Assembly (NCBI GenBank): GCA_019421005.1
Contig: JAHZGA010000022.1
Coordinates: 1-15,873, forward strand
DNA length: 15,873 nt
Source: a bacterium
GTDB lineage: Bacteria > Bacillota_I > Bacilli_A > RF39 > UBA660
Direction: 5' to 3'
Part shown: positions 1 through 7,381 of the stretch, piece by piece
Numbering within the stretch: position 1 is the first letter of the stretch
Layout of the letters: each line of letters opens with the position of its first letter
Made by a program: the position numbers and the translations under genes
The notes under the pieces: generated by a model
Database searches by the model: none
The model's input: the letters and a program-made list of their open reading frames with translations, nothing else
Told to the model about the DNA's origin: nothing

Positions 1-1
1 A

Positions 2-208
2 CGACAAAAAATAGTGAAGAAAGAAATATCATCTACACTAGCAAAAAAAGAAACAGTAAAAACTGAAAAAAATATTTTTGAAAAATATAGACATATAGAT
101 AAATTATCTATTGAAATTGTTGAAGATTTTATAGATAAAATTATTATAGGAAATTATGATGAATTGGAAAATTTAAGGGATATAAAGATTTTATGGAATT
201 TTATATAG
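2..208 (+). CDS. C-terminal end of a serine site-specific recombinase (5' partial)
   Basis: The reading frame is open from the left edge of the window to a TAG at 206-208, so this is the tail of a longer gene; the GTG at 14 is only an internal codon. The visible 68 or so residues are Lys-rich and then run YRHIDKLSIEIVEDFIDKII and end ILWNFI. This layout (Leu-Ser/Thr-x-Glu-x-Val-x-x-Phe/Leu-Ile-Asp-Lys-Ile, then a short beta strand ending in Trp/Phe-x-Phe) is usual at the C-terminus of large serine recombinases of Firmicutes integrative elements and prophages. The catalytic and zinc-ribbon domains would lie outside the window, so the family call rests on a short tail. The gene ends inside the 3' end of a truncated collagen-like gene on the opposite strand, which fits an integrase gene lying at the edge of its own element. 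Confidence 0.5.
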   Translation, partial: RQKIVKKEISSTLAKKETVKTEKNIFEKYRHIDKLSIEIVEDFIDKIIIGNYDELENLRDIKILWNFI

Positions 209-359
209 ATGATTTATTATATCGGACAGTTGGACCTGTTGGTCCAGTTGGTCCTGTAGGACCTATTGGTCCAGTTGGACCTGCAAAACTTAATTTTTCC
301 TTACATTTTTTTCCTTCTTCTAATATACAAGCTATTTTACGAGAATATTGTTTACCCAT
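201..359 (-). pseudogene. Collagen-like Gly-Pro-Thr repeat protein, 3' truncated at an element junction
   Basis: On the minus strand an ATG at 359 follows a good ribosome site (GAAGGGAG, 7 bases before the start). It encodes 52 residues: a basic, Cys-containing start (MGKQYSRKIACILEEGKKCK), then six Gly-Pro-Thr/Ile triplets from residue 27, then a short tail VRYNKSSI before TAA. Bacterial collagen-like surface proteins normally carry many more triplets and a C-terminal domain, so this copy is cut after the sixth triplet. The tail overlaps the end of the recombinase gene on the plus strand. The likely reading is that the element carrying the recombinase integrated into the collagen-like gene and that the rest of the gene lies beyond its far end. 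The plus-strand Gly-Pro-Val translation of the same stretch has no ribosome site of its own and is an antisense shadow. Confidence 0.6.
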
Positions 360-437
360 AATAACACTCCCTTCAATATATTTTATGAATTATTTTATAA
401 TTGATAATTATGGTAAACTATTTTATAAATATAATTG

Positions 438-1067
438 TTAAAAGGTTAAAAAATAATAGATAAATATTAACATAAATTTATTTACATACTCTAAAAAGTC
501 ATTAATTGTTACTTCAGAATCACTTGAAAATTTTTCATTAATATCTTTTATTCTATCATTTTTTGTATTTTCAATTTCCTCTTCGGCATCTTTTTTAGCA
601 TCTTCAAGTTTACTCATTTCATTATCATATTCATCATCACTTGCTTCAAATTTTTTATCCATTTTAGCAACAAGCTTTTCATTCACTTTATCATTTTTCT
701 CATTATCAGTGTCTACATTTCTCATTAAATATTCATTTTCTTCTTCAGTTCTTTCACTAGGCTTCTTTTTTAAAATATTACTAATTTTTTCCTTCCTTGA
801 GTTATCCTTAAATTCCTTCATTCCATTAGTTACTTGATTTCTAAATTTTTCAAATAATTCTTTATATTCTATCTGCTCTTGATATTCTTTTCCTTTTTCA
901 CTTAACTCTTTTAACCTTTTAAAATCCTTATCATGATATAAAATATTTTTTAGATCACTTAATATGCGCGAATTAAAAAATGATTTTTCAGCTTCTTGTT
1001 CTTCTAAAGCTTTCTTTAAATCTTCTATATCAGATTTTAACTTTTCGAATTCATCATTATTGTTCAT
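438..1067 (-). CDS. Coiled-coil protein of unknown function
   Basis: A 209-residue, highly charged protein rich in Glu, Lys and Asp. Residues 1-35 and about 125-185 have the heptad-like spacing of coiled coils, and the last dozen residues are hydrophobic and aromatic (FMLIFIYYFLTF). No enzyme motif is visible. The start ATG at 1067 follows AGGTGA by 7 bases, and that ribosome site lies inside the last codons of the DUF1292-like gene, which overlaps it by 11 bases, so the two are probably translated together. The hydrophobic end could be a membrane tail, or read-through into sequence beyond an eroded original stop; this cannot be decided here. I do not recognise the family. Confidence 0.7.
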   Translation of the reverse strand: MNNNDEFEKLKSDIEDLKKALEEQEAEKSFFNSRILSDLKNILYHDKDFKRLKELSEKGKEYQEQIEYKELFEKFRNQVTNGMKEFKDNSRKEKISNILKKKPSERTEEENEYLMRNVDTDNEKNDKVNEKLVAKMDKKFEASDDEYDNEMSKLEDAKKDAEEEIENTKNDRIKDINEKFSSDSEVTINDFLEYVNKFMLIFIYYFLTF

Positions 1068-1314
1068 TCTTATTCACCTCATTTACTTCATCTTGCAAAC
1101 GCTTTTCAAATATTTTAACAATTTGCATTAAATATGGATGATTTACAAGTCTTTCTTTAGTTTCAGAATTAAAAATATAAAACTCGCCAGTAGATATTTC
1201 TTCTTCTGTTAATTTATTAACAAAAGCATAATTTTGTCCATCAAAATTAATTGTATCCAAAACAATATACGTATCTCCATTCATTTCAAATATTTCACTT
1301 TGCTCCAATCTCAA
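1057..1314 (-). CDS. Small DUF1292-like protein
   Basis: An 85-residue acidic protein starting at a TTG (1312-1314) that follows GGGAG by 8 bases. The stretch EIFEMNGDTYIVLDTINFDG is typical of the short DUF1292-type proteins of Firmicutes, with a beta-rich core followed by an acidic section; their function is unknown. The rest reads as a Tyr-Ala-Phe-Val-Asn strand followed by helices. The gene is the first of a two-gene unit with the overlapping coiled-coil gene. A possible promoter lies just upstream at 1336-1366. The in-frame ATG at codon 11 is an alternative start but has no comparable ribosome site. Confidence 0.6.
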   Translation of the reverse strand: MRLEQSEIFEMNGDTYIVLDTINFDGQNYAFVNKLTEEEISTGEFYIFNSETKERLVNHPYLMQIVKIFEKRLQDEVNEVNKNEQ

Positions 1315-1335
1315 ATCAATCGTCTCCCTATACGT

Positions 1336-1366
1336 ATATTATTACATTCACATAAATGTATATCAA
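1336..1366 (-). promoter_or_regulatory. Candidate promoter of the DUF1292-like/coiled-coil unit
   Basis: On the minus strand TTGATA (1361-1366) is followed after 16 bases by TAATAA (1339-1344), or after 19 by TAATAT (1336-1341). Between them lies a partial palindrome with ACATT and AATGT arms six bases apart, which could be an operator. Confidence 0.4.
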
Positions 1367-1438
1367 GCACACCTAACTAACAATGTGTAAACCAATGTAA
1401 AGCAATTTATAACAATATATAGAAATATAATTTACACT

Positions 1439-1470
1439 AAAAAAACTAATAAAACGATGATTTTATTAGT
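1439..1470 (-). terminator. Second rho-independent terminator behind tmRNA
   Basis: A perfect 10-bp stem (ACTAATAAAA at 1445-1454 with its complement at 1461-1470) with a 6-base loop is followed on the minus strand by six T's. It lies about 25 bases beyond the first terminator and acts as back-up. A T-rich stretch on the other side (1473-1482) means it might also work on the plus strand. Confidence 0.7.
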
Positions 1471-1492
1471 CAAATATTTTTTAAATAACCAC

Positions 1493-1519
1493 AAAATAAA
1501 AACCCTTATAAAATAAGGG
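1493..1519 (-). terminator. Rho-independent terminator of ssrA
   Basis: A 7-bp stem CCCTTAT/ATAAGGG (1503-1509 and 1513-1519) with a 3-base loop is followed on the minus strand by TTTTTATTTT. It begins 12 bases after the encoded CCA end of tmRNA. Confidence 0.85.
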
Positions 1520-1531
1520 ATAATTTCAAAT

Positions 1532-1901
1532 TGGTGGAGCTGAGGAGATTTGAACTCCTGTCCGAAAATAATTTTTCTTAAACTTCTACAAGTTTAGTTA
1601 GTTATCAAATTTCCTAAACAACGTTAGTAACTAACAACCCGTTATTTAGTAAGCTTATTTATTTCTTTATTATTCTTAAGCAAAATAATAGTATATCCCA
1701 CTAAAATCGAACCTTCTAAAACTTCCGTGGGAGAAAAGTTATAGAAAGCCGTATCTACCTTATATTAGGCAAATGCAGGTGTAGCAACACCTGAAAATAC
1801 GTTTTTAATTTTATTTGCGTTTATTTTTTGGTGTACTTGACGTGTACCTCCGACTTGCCATTTAAGAATTATTATTCCCGTCGAAACCAAAAAACAGCCC
1901 C
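1532..1901 (-). ncRNA. ssrA: Transfer-messenger RNA (tmRNA)
   Basis: The 5' end GGGGCTGTTTTTTGGTTTCG (from 1901) and the 3' end ending CAGCTCCACCA (to 1532) are the hallmarks of one-piece tmRNA, and GGGGCTG pairs with CAGCTCC as the acceptor stem. The T arm GGACAGGAGTTCAAATCTCC is intact and CCA is encoded. Total length is 370 nt, usual for Firmicutes. The RNA is charged with alanine, enters stalled ribosomes with SmpB and templates a degradation tag. smpB and rnr lie directly upstream on the same strand, and rnr encodes the RNase that degrades the released mRNA. The gene has its own promoter overlapping the end of smpB and two terminators behind it. Confidence 0.97.
1765..1818 (-). other. 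Tag-peptide reading frame of tmRNA
   Basis: From the likely resume codon GCA (1816-1818), preceded by AATAAAC, the frame encodes ANKIKNVFSGVATPAFA and ends with TAA at 1765-1767. The last three residues, Ala-Phe-Ala, match the ending of Mollicutes tags rather than the common Leu-Ala-Ala ending. The resume codon is inferred from position and reading frame. Confidence 0.85.
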
Positions 1902-1911
1902 ATAGGTATTA

Positions 1912-1940
1912 ATTATACCATTTTACTAATAATTTTTCAA
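1912..1940 (-). promoter_or_regulatory. Promoter of ssrA
   Basis: TTGAAA (1935-1940) and TATAAT (1912-1917) are spaced by 17 bases, and the -10 box lies 10 bases before the tmRNA 5' end. The -35 box overlaps the last codons of smpB, so tmRNA can be made independently of the rnr-smpB transcript. Confidence 0.8.
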
Positions 1941-2363
1941 TTCCTTTTGCATATTTCTTAACATATCTTTTTTCTTTAAATCTTCTCTTTTATCATATGT
2001 CTTTTTTCCTCTAGCTATTCCTAATAGAATTTTTACTTTACCATTTTTAAAATAAAGTTTTAAAGGAACTAAAGTATAGCCTTTTAACTCTAAATTATTC
2101 TTAATTTTTCTTATCTCTTTCTTATGCAATAATAACTTCCTTGTTCTTGCTTCATCATGATTAAAAATATTACCATTTTCATATTTACTAATATGCATAT
2201 TAAGAAGAAAAACTTCATTATTTCTTACTATACCATAGCTATCCTTTAAATTTGCTTTACCTAAACGAATAGATTTAATCTCTGTTCCTTTTAAAACAAT
2301 TCCTGTTTCATAAGTATCTATAATTTCATAATCATGTCTAGCTTTACGATTAATAATCTCCAA
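1926..2363 (-). CDS. smpB: SsrA-binding protein SmpB
   Basis: A 145-residue protein, normal for SmpB, which binds the tRNA-like part of tmRNA and places it in the A site of stalled ribosomes. Family signatures seen: NRKARHDYEI at the start, GIVLKGTEIKSIRLGKANLKD, the HISKYENGN-to-HDEARTRKLLLHKKEI stretch, LVPLKLYFKNGKVK and GIARGKKTYDKRE, with a basic C-terminal tail that acts in the mRNA channel. The start is a TTG (2361-2363) placed 5 bases after AGGTG; that ribosome site is formed by the last codons and stop of rnr, so the two genes, 4 bases apart, are translationally coupled. ssrA follows directly. Confidence 0.97.
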   Translation of the reverse strand: MEIINRKARHDYEIIDTYETGIVLKGTEIKSIRLGKANLKDSYGIVRNNEVFLLNMHISKYENGNIFNHDEARTRKLLLHKKEIRKIKNNLELKGYTLVPLKLYFKNGKVKILLGIARGKKTYDKREDLKKKDMLRNMQKELKNY

Positions 2364-2367
2364 GCAA

Positions 2368-4467
2368 TCACCTCTTTACTATTTCAAAATCAACAGTGTG
2401 ATCAGCTTTAGAAGCATTTAAAACTTTAACCTTAACCTTATCGCCTAATCTATAGCCTCTCTTATCATTTGAACCTCTAAATGAAAATGTTGATTCATCA
2501 AAATAATAGTGATCTCCTTTTAAAGAATCTCCTCTAACTAATCCTTCAATTAAATTTGCTAATTCAACAAACATTCCAAAATTAACAACCTCACTTATAA
2601 TTCCATCATATTCTTCTCCGATATGATTCATCATATATTCAGCCATTTTCATTTCATTAACCTTACGTTCACATTCAATCGATAATCTTTCCATATCAGA
2701 AGTATGTTCAGCTAATATTGGTAACTCTCTTTCCCAATGAGTAATAGTTTCACTTCTATAATCATTATTAAATAAATAAGTTCTTAATAAACGATGAACA
2801 GTTGTATCAGGATAACGTCTTATTGGAGAAGTAAAATGAGTATAACATTTACTAGCTAAACCAAAATGGCCTATATTTTGATTATCATAAATAGCCTTTT
2901 GCATGCTTCTTAATAACATACTAGATAAAATATGAAATTCTTTTTTATCCTTTAATTGCTCTAAAATCGCTTGCATATCTTTAGGTCTAATTTCATTTAG
3001 TTTTATATCTAATTTATATCCCATTAAATTTACCAATTTAATAAAATCATTAATTTTTTCCTCATTTGGACTACCATGAACACGATAAATAAATGGTAAA
3101 TCCATATTATAAATATGAGTTGCAACTGTTTCATTAGCAGCAATCATAAAATCTTCAATTAATCTTTGACCTACTCCACGATCTCTTAAAACAATATCAA
3201 TAGGTTTTCCTTTATCATCAACAACTATTTTTACTTCATCTAAATCAAAATCAATATAACCTCTTCTTACTTTATTTTTTCTCAAAATACTAGCAAGTTC
3301 TTGCATATCTTTTAAATCAGCAACAAACTCTTCATAACCTTCAGGAATTTCCTCATTATTTAGTATTTTATTTACACATTTATAAGTCATTTGCTTTCTT
3401 GATTTTATAACGCTTTCAAAAATATCATAATCTATAACATTTCCATTTAAATCAATATTCATAACACAGCTAATTGCTAATCTATCAACACCTGGATTTA
3501 AAGAGCAAATTCCATTAGATAATTTATGTGGGAGCATTGGAATAACTCGGTCTGCTAAATATACACTTGTTCCTCTTTCATATGCTTCTTTATCTAAATA
3601 AGTATTAGGTTTTACATAATAACTAACATCAGCTATATGAACTCCTAATTCATATCCATTAGAACATTTTTTAATTGAAATAGCATCATCAATATCTTTA
3701 GTATCATCTCCATCAATTGTAAAAATAACTTCATCTCTTAAGTCTTTGCGATTAACTAATTCATCAGCTAAAACTTCATTAGGAATTTTATCCAATTCTG
3801 TATTGATTTTATCTGAAAATTTATAAGGAATTCCTAATTCTTTAACAATAGATAAAATATCAACACCTGGATCATTTTTGTGCCCTAAATTTTCAAGTAT
3901 TTCACAATGATAATTATTATTTTTTAATTTATCAGTTATCTTTATTAATACTTTGTTTCCTTCAACTAAATTTTTCATTTGTTTTTTTTCTAAAACAATA
4001 TTAATTTTAGTTTTATTATCATCCAATTTAATAAACCAATCTTTATTTTTATGGACAACTTCTCCTACCATATTTCTTAAATTACGATTAACTATTCTAA
4101 CTATTCTTCCTTCTAAACCATTATCAGTTCTTCCTGTTATTTCAACAACAACTTTATCATTTTGAATAGCGTTATTAATATCACTAGCAGGAATAAAAAC
4201 ATCTTCCTTACCTTCTATTCTAACAAAACCATATCCTTTTTTAGTAACAGATATTGTTCCAACACCCATATTACTATTATTAAAAAGCATATATTTATCC
4301 TTATTAGTGTGATATACTTTTAAATCATCCTCTAAATTATTTAATATTTTTAATAATTCCTTTAATTCATCAACAGTTTCTAAATTTAACATATCCATAA
4401 TTTCATGAACACTAAAAGCACGGTTATCATTTTTTAAAAGTTCTAAAACCTTATTTTGATCTAACAT
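2368..4467 (-). CDS. rnr: Ribonuclease R
   Basis: A 3'-5' hydrolytic exoribonuclease of the RNase II/R family that degrades structured RNA and mRNAs released by trans-translation. The chosen ATG (4465-4467) follows AGAGGTG by 5 bases and gives 699 residues; an upstream in-frame extension has no ribosome site. Domains in order: an N-terminal winged helix (about 1-60), two cold-shock-like OB folds (about 65-200), the RNB catalytic domain (about 235-570) and an S1 domain (about 615-695). The catalytic motif TIDGDDTKDIDDA holds the four metal-binding Asp at 252, 258, 260 and 261 with the spacing of E. coli RNase R; HYTHFTSPIRRYPD-like residues (here CYTHFTSPIRRYPD) are also intact. It follows a glycosyltransferase-like gene by 51 bases and is coupled to smpB. 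Confidence 0.96.
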   Translation of the reverse strand: MLDQNKVLELLKNDNRAFSVHEIMDMLNLETVDELKELLKILNNLEDDLKVYHTNKDKYMLFNNSNMGVGTISVTKKGYGFVRIEGKEDVFIPASDINNAIQNDKVVVEITGRTDNGLEGRIVRIVNRNLRNMVGEVVHKNKDWFIKLDDNKTKINIVLEKKQMKNLVEGNKVLIKITDKLKNNNYHCEILENLGHKNDPGVDILSIVKELGIPYKFSDKINTELDKIPNEVLADELVNRKDLRDEVIFTIDGDDTKDIDDAISIKKCSNGYELGVHIADVSYYVKPNTYLDKEAYERGTSVYLADRVIPMLPHKLSNGICSLNPGVDRLAISCVMNIDLNGNVIDYDIFESVIKSRKQMTYKCVNKILNNEEIPEGYEEFVADLKDMQELASILRKNKVRRGYIDFDLDEVKIVVDDKGKPIDIVLRDRGVGQRLIEDFMIAANETVATHIYNMDLPFIYRVHGSPNEEKINDFIKLVNLMGYKLDIKLNEIRPKDMQAILEQLKDKKEFHILSSMLLRSMQKAIYDNQNIGHFGLASKCYTHFTSPIRRYPDTTVHRLLRTYLFNNDYRSETITHWERELPILAEHTSDMERLSIECERKVNEMKMAEYMMNHIGEEYDGIISEVVNFGMFVELANLIEGLVRGDSLKGDHYYFDESTFSFRGSNDKRGYRLGDKVKVKVLNASKADHTVDFEIVKR

Positions 4468-4518
4468 ATTTACACCTCTAGTAATATTATAAAATAAATT
4501 TAACAAAAAATATAGTAT

Positions 4519-5442
4519 TTATAAAAAAATATTATTAATTTTAGCAATTATATGGTTAAAATCGTTATACTTTACAACATCATAGCCATCAAGTGTTAAG
4601 TTAGCTATATCACCATTTAATAATTTACATGATTTTTTAACTAAATTATTTTTATCAAATAAATATATATTTTTATTATCAATTAAATAATCTTCATATA
4701 AAACATTTTCTCTTACAATTAAATTTTTCTTTAAATATAAAATTTTATAAATAAGATTAATATTAACAATTTTATCAACATAAATAACAGTATTACATAT
4801 TTTTAGAAATTCTAATAATTCTTCATAATATTTTACAACTTTAACATTACTTGGAATATTCATAATTAAAGATTTCCTAGTATTATTCAAATAATAATTA
4901 GGTAAATAACTAAGCATAATAAATTCATATTTAGGATTAGCTAAAGCTATTTTGAAAAAATCAGATATATATTCATAACTAGTATCAATATATAATACCT
5001 TTTTCTTTTTTTTACTTATGTTATATCTATTATATATTTTAGAACATTGTTTAACATTTAATACTTCAACTAATCTTTCAATTACAATTATATTTCTATT
5101 TAGTTTTTTATTTAATAATTTTTTAAAATAAGGTAGACTTACAATAATTAATTCACACATATTTAAAAAATTGTATACAATACTCCTATATTCAATGCTA
5201 AATTTATTATTTAAATGAAAATTTTTCAATATTTTTTCTTCTTCTAAATGGGTTAAAAAAACTATTTTTTTCTTTAATAAATAACTATTTTTAACTAATT
5301 TCATAGTTCTTTTATTTATTTCAGCTACTAAAACAATATCATAGTTATCATTTAAATCAGTTGTAAATAATAAATTAGAATTTTCTAAATAAGATACAAT
5401 TTTTCCAAGAAAGTTTTTATTTTCAATATAAACAAAAATCAT
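4519..5442 (-). CDS. Glycosyltransferase-like protein (GT-B fold, tentative)
   Basis: A 307-residue protein rich in Ile, Leu, Asn and Tyr, starting at ATG 5442 with AAGGGTGAT 3 bases upstream. The overall order resembles short GT4-type glycosyltransferases: an N-terminal half with Val-Leu-Val-Ala and Ile-Ile-Val-Ser-Leu-Pro strands and Tyr-Phe-Lys-Lys, a linker, then KKKKKVLYIDTSYEYISDFF starting a second half, with EFIMLSYLP, a PSNVKVVKYYEELLEFLKIC segment and Cys-Asn-Thr-Val-Ile-Tyr. In that family these elements are the strands and the segment before the sugar-nucleotide site. The usual Glu-x7-Glu motif is not clear, so activity is uncertain and it may be a degenerate member. It lies between a terminator and rnr with no terminator before rnr, so it probably shares a transcript with rnr and smpB. 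A remote homology search could change the call. Confidence 0.4.
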   Translation of the reverse strand: MIFVYIENKNFLGKIVSYLENSNLLFTTDLNDNYDIVLVAEINKRTMKLVKNSYLLKKKIVFLTHLEEEKILKNFHLNNKFSIEYRSIVYNFLNMCELIIVSLPYFKKLLNKKLNRNIIVIERLVEVLNVKQCSKIYNRYNISKKKKKVLYIDTSYEYISDFFKIALANPKYEFIMLSYLPNYYLNNTRKSLIMNIPSNVKVVKYYEELLEFLKICNTVIYVDKIVNINLIYKILYLKKNLIVRENVLYEDYLIDNKNIYLFDKNNLVKKSCKLLNGDIANLTLDGYDVVKYNDFNHIIAKINNIFL

Positions 5443-5486
5443 AGTATCACCCTTAATATTATTGGTGGTATTTATCTTTATATACG

Positions 5487-5543
5487 AAAAAAAACAATAT
5501 TTTTAACTATACATATAGTAAGCTAAAATTAAAAATATTGTTT
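5487..5543 (-). terminator. Rho-independent terminator overlapping the end of the 53-residue gene
   Basis: A perfect 15-bp stem (5492-5506 with 5529-5543) is followed on the minus strand by a run of T's (5487-5494). The upstream arm lies in the coding sequence and the TAA stop lies in the downstream arm. The 22-base loop contains a small inner stem CTATA/TATAG. Confidence 0.8.
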
Positions 5544-5664
5544 CTAACGTTAATGTTACTAAACAAGCGGTTAAAAACATTTCAAGTTTAGAATCTTTAT
5601 ATTGTTTTTCTCTTCCATATCTTACTTTACGTAATTCTTCTAATAATTCTTCGCCCCGATTCAT
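5503..5664 (-). CDS. 53-residue single-span membrane protein coupled to rmuC
   Basis: The ATG at 5662-5664 overlaps the TGA stop of rmuC as ATGA, and GGAGGA in the rmuC end lies 8 bases before it, which is strong evidence for translation. The product begins MNRGEELLEELRKVRYGREK, a basic and helical cytoplasmic part, followed from about residue 29 by a hydrophobic span (MFLTACLVTLTLETIFLILA) and ends Tyr-Tyr-Met-Tyr-Ser. One N-in membrane helix is likely. The codons end in TAA inside the terminator stem. I do not recognise the family; the position suggests a role with RmuC or with the upstream VTT membrane protein. Confidence 0.75.
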   Translation of the reverse strand: MNRGEELLEELRKVRYGREKQYKDSKLEMFLTACLVTLTLETIFLILAYYMYS

Positions 5665-6722
5665 TCTAATTTATCCTCCATTTCAACTTGGTTAATAGAA
5701 TTAAATCTTTTGGTAATTTTATCAGTTGTTACGTGAATATCTTTAACATCCTTACTTACAGTTTCTATACTTCTATATAATTTATCCCATCTTTCTTTGT
5801 AACGTTTAAATTCATTATCTAATAATCTTAATTCATTATGAATAACTGAAGCATATTTATCTCTTTCAAGATTTTTTATTATAACTTGAATTGTTGTTAA
5901 AGTACTTATTAAAGTAGTTGGTGATGTTATCCAAACTCTTTTTTTATAAGCATATTCAATTATATCTGAATAATAAGCATTCACAGTAGCGAATATTGCT
6001 TCAGCTGGTAAAAATAATATAGCTTGATCAGATGTTACTTTTGGTATTATGTATTTACCATTAATAGCATCTATATGTTTTTTCATATCTGCTTTAAACA
6101 TTTTTTCATATTGTTCTCTTTTTTCTAAACTATTATGTTTATCAACCATATTTTGATAATTTTCTAAAGGAAATTTAGAATCAATCGCGATTGTACCAAG
6201 AGGTTCTGGAGCAAATAAAACACAATCAGCAATTGTTTTATTAGGAAGTGTATATTGCATTTGATATATTTTATTATTATTTTCTCCAAAAACACTTGTC
6301 ATAATATTTTTTAAATTAACTTCACCGAAAATTCCTCTTGTTTTTTTATCAGTTAAAACACTTTGTAAAGACACAATATCATTTGATAATAAATCAATTT
6401 TTTTCTGGGCTTCATCTATTTTTGATAATCTTTCTAAAACAGAAGTAAATGTTTTATTTGTTTTTTCAAAATTTTGATCAAGTCTTTCATTAACTTTATT
6501 ATCAATTAAAGTTAATTTATGTTCTAATTTATCATTTAATTTATCAAAATCATCATTTAAATTTTTATTAACATTTTCTTTAAAATCACTTAATTCTTTT
6601 ATAACATTTATTTCTAATTTTCCTAATCTTTCAGTAATATGAGATTCATTGATATTTTTACTAATTGAAAAAATTGTTAATACAATTAAAATTAGTAATA
6701 AAGCAATTATTATATAAAGCAT
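5661..6722 (-). CDS. rmuC: RmuC-family DNA recombination protein
   Basis: A 353-residue membrane-anchored protein with an N-terminal transmembrane helix (about residues 2-20), a coiled-coil stretch to about 125, and the RmuC domain after it. The RmuC core is recognisable in GIFGEVNLKNIMTSVFGE, then Gln-Tyr-Thr-Leu-Pro, IADCVLFAPEPLGTIAIDSK followed by Phe-Pro-Leu-Glu-Asn-Tyr, ILFLPAEAIFATVNA and WITSPTTLISTLTTIQVI. The domain has a restriction-endonuclease-like fold, and RmuC is reported to limit inversions at short inverted repeats. The ATG at 6722 follows AAGGGTGAT; this site includes the stop of the upstream VTT gene 4 bases away, so the three genes VTT, rmuC and the 53-residue gene form one coupled operon. 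Confidence 0.9.
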   Translation of the reverse strand: MLYIIIALLLILIVLTIFSISKNINESHITERLGKLEINVIKELSDFKENVNKNLNDDFDKLNDKLEHKLTLIDNKVNERLDQNFEKTNKTFTSVLERLSKIDEAQKKIDLLSNDIVSLQSVLTDKKTRGIFGEVNLKNIMTSVFGENNNKIYQMQYTLPNKTIADCVLFAPEPLGTIAIDSKFPLENYQNMVDKHNSLEKREQYEKMFKADMKKHIDAINGKYIIPKVTSDQAILFLPAEAIFATVNAYYSDIIEYAYKKRVWITSPTTLISTLTTIQVIIKNLERDKYASVIHNELRLLDNEFKRYKERWDKLYRSIETVSKDVKDIHVTTDKITKRFNSINQVEMEDKLE

Positions 6723-6726
6723 AACA

Positions 6727-7314
6727 TCACCCTTCTATATTAAATTTTTTATTTACTATTTTAGATAGCATATATACAACAACCATCAAAACAACTATTC
6801 TTAAGATAACTTTTATATCTGTTATACTTTCTAGTAAAGTTGTTCCTATAAAACCCCAAAAATATACAATTGATAACTTTGCTATAAAAATAGCAGCTAT
6901 AAATTTTTTATAAGATATTTTAGATAAACCTGATGCTATATTAACTGTAAAAGCTGGGGTAAAAGGTAGAGCAGTTATTAAAACAAGACTAGAAAATTTT
7001 ATATTACTAATATTATCCATTAACTTTTTTATATTAGGTTTATTAGATATTCTTTTATATACAAAGCCACTTAATTTTCTACATATTGTAAAAGCTAAAA
7101 TACAACCTAAAATTGTTGATAACCATGACATAATAAAACCTAGTATATTACCAAAAACCATCATGTTTATAGCTATAAAAACTGCAAGAGGTAAAAATGG
7201 TAAAATAGATTCTAAAACTATAACAAAACAGCCTACAAATACACCTATAAATGGATTACTATTCTGAACCAACTCTTTTAAAAAATTAACTACTTCATTT
7301 ATATATTGTTGCAT
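6727..7314 (-). CDS. VTT/TVP38-TMEM64 family membrane protein (DedA superfamily)
   Basis: A 195-residue integral membrane protein with about five hydrophobic segments. The VTT core is seen as ESILPFLPLAVFIAINMMVF with a re-entrant-like segment, then GFIMSWLSTILGCILAFTIC and the second half ALPFTPAFTVNIASGLSKIS followed by Tyr-Lys-Lys-Phe. Members of the superfamily move lipids across membranes: DedA-type proteins recycle the undecaprenyl phosphate carrier, while TVP38 types are less well defined, so the substrate is open. The ATG at 7314 follows GGGAGG by 4 bases. It is the first gene of the operon with rmuC and the 53-residue gene. Confidence 0.85.
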   Translation of the reverse strand: MQQYINEVVNFLKELVQNSNPFIGVFVGCFVIVLESILPFLPLAVFIAINMMVFGNILGFIMSWLSTILGCILAFTICRKLSGFVYKRISNKPNIKKLMDNISNIKFSSLVLITALPFTPAFTVNIASGLSKISYKKFIAAIFIAKLSIVYFWGFIGTTLLESITDIKVILRIVVLMVVVYMLSKIVNKKFNIEG

Positions 7315-7329
7315 ATTACCTCCCTAAAT

Positions 7330-7358
7330 ATTATACTACACTTAATATAAAAAAATCT
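7330..7358 (-). promoter_or_regulatory. Candidate promoter of the VTT-rmuC operon
   Basis: A perfect TATAAT (7330-7335 on the minus strand) lies 15 bases before the VTT start codon and directly after the terminator of the upstream RNA. The matching -35 position (AGATTT at 7353-7358, 17-base spacing) is weak, so the assignment rests on the -10 box and its position. Confidence 0.45.
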
Positions 7359-7381
7359 AGTGTTATTTTCATACTAGATTT
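7346..7381 (-). terminator. Rho-independent terminator of the variable-protein/structured-RNA transcript
   Basis: A perfect 9-bp stem (7353-7361 with 7373-7381) and an 11-base loop are followed on the minus strand by TTTT and AT-rich sequence. It separates the structured RNA region on the right from the VTT operon on the left. Confidence 0.65.

Noticed and set aside
193..441. Plus-strand frame with Gly-Pro-Val repeats
   Set aside because: It starts inside the recombinase end with no ribosome site; the same bases read Gly-Pro-Thr on the minus strand from a well-placed ATG, so this is the antisense shadow.
2368..2370. Mycoplasma-type code with UGA as tryptophan
   Set aside because: TGA ends rnr, rmuC and the VTT gene at the expected family lengths, and tryptophans are encoded by TGG.
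3953..4165. Plus-strand 70-codon frame
   Set aside because: It is antisense to the OB-fold part of rnr and has no ribosome site.
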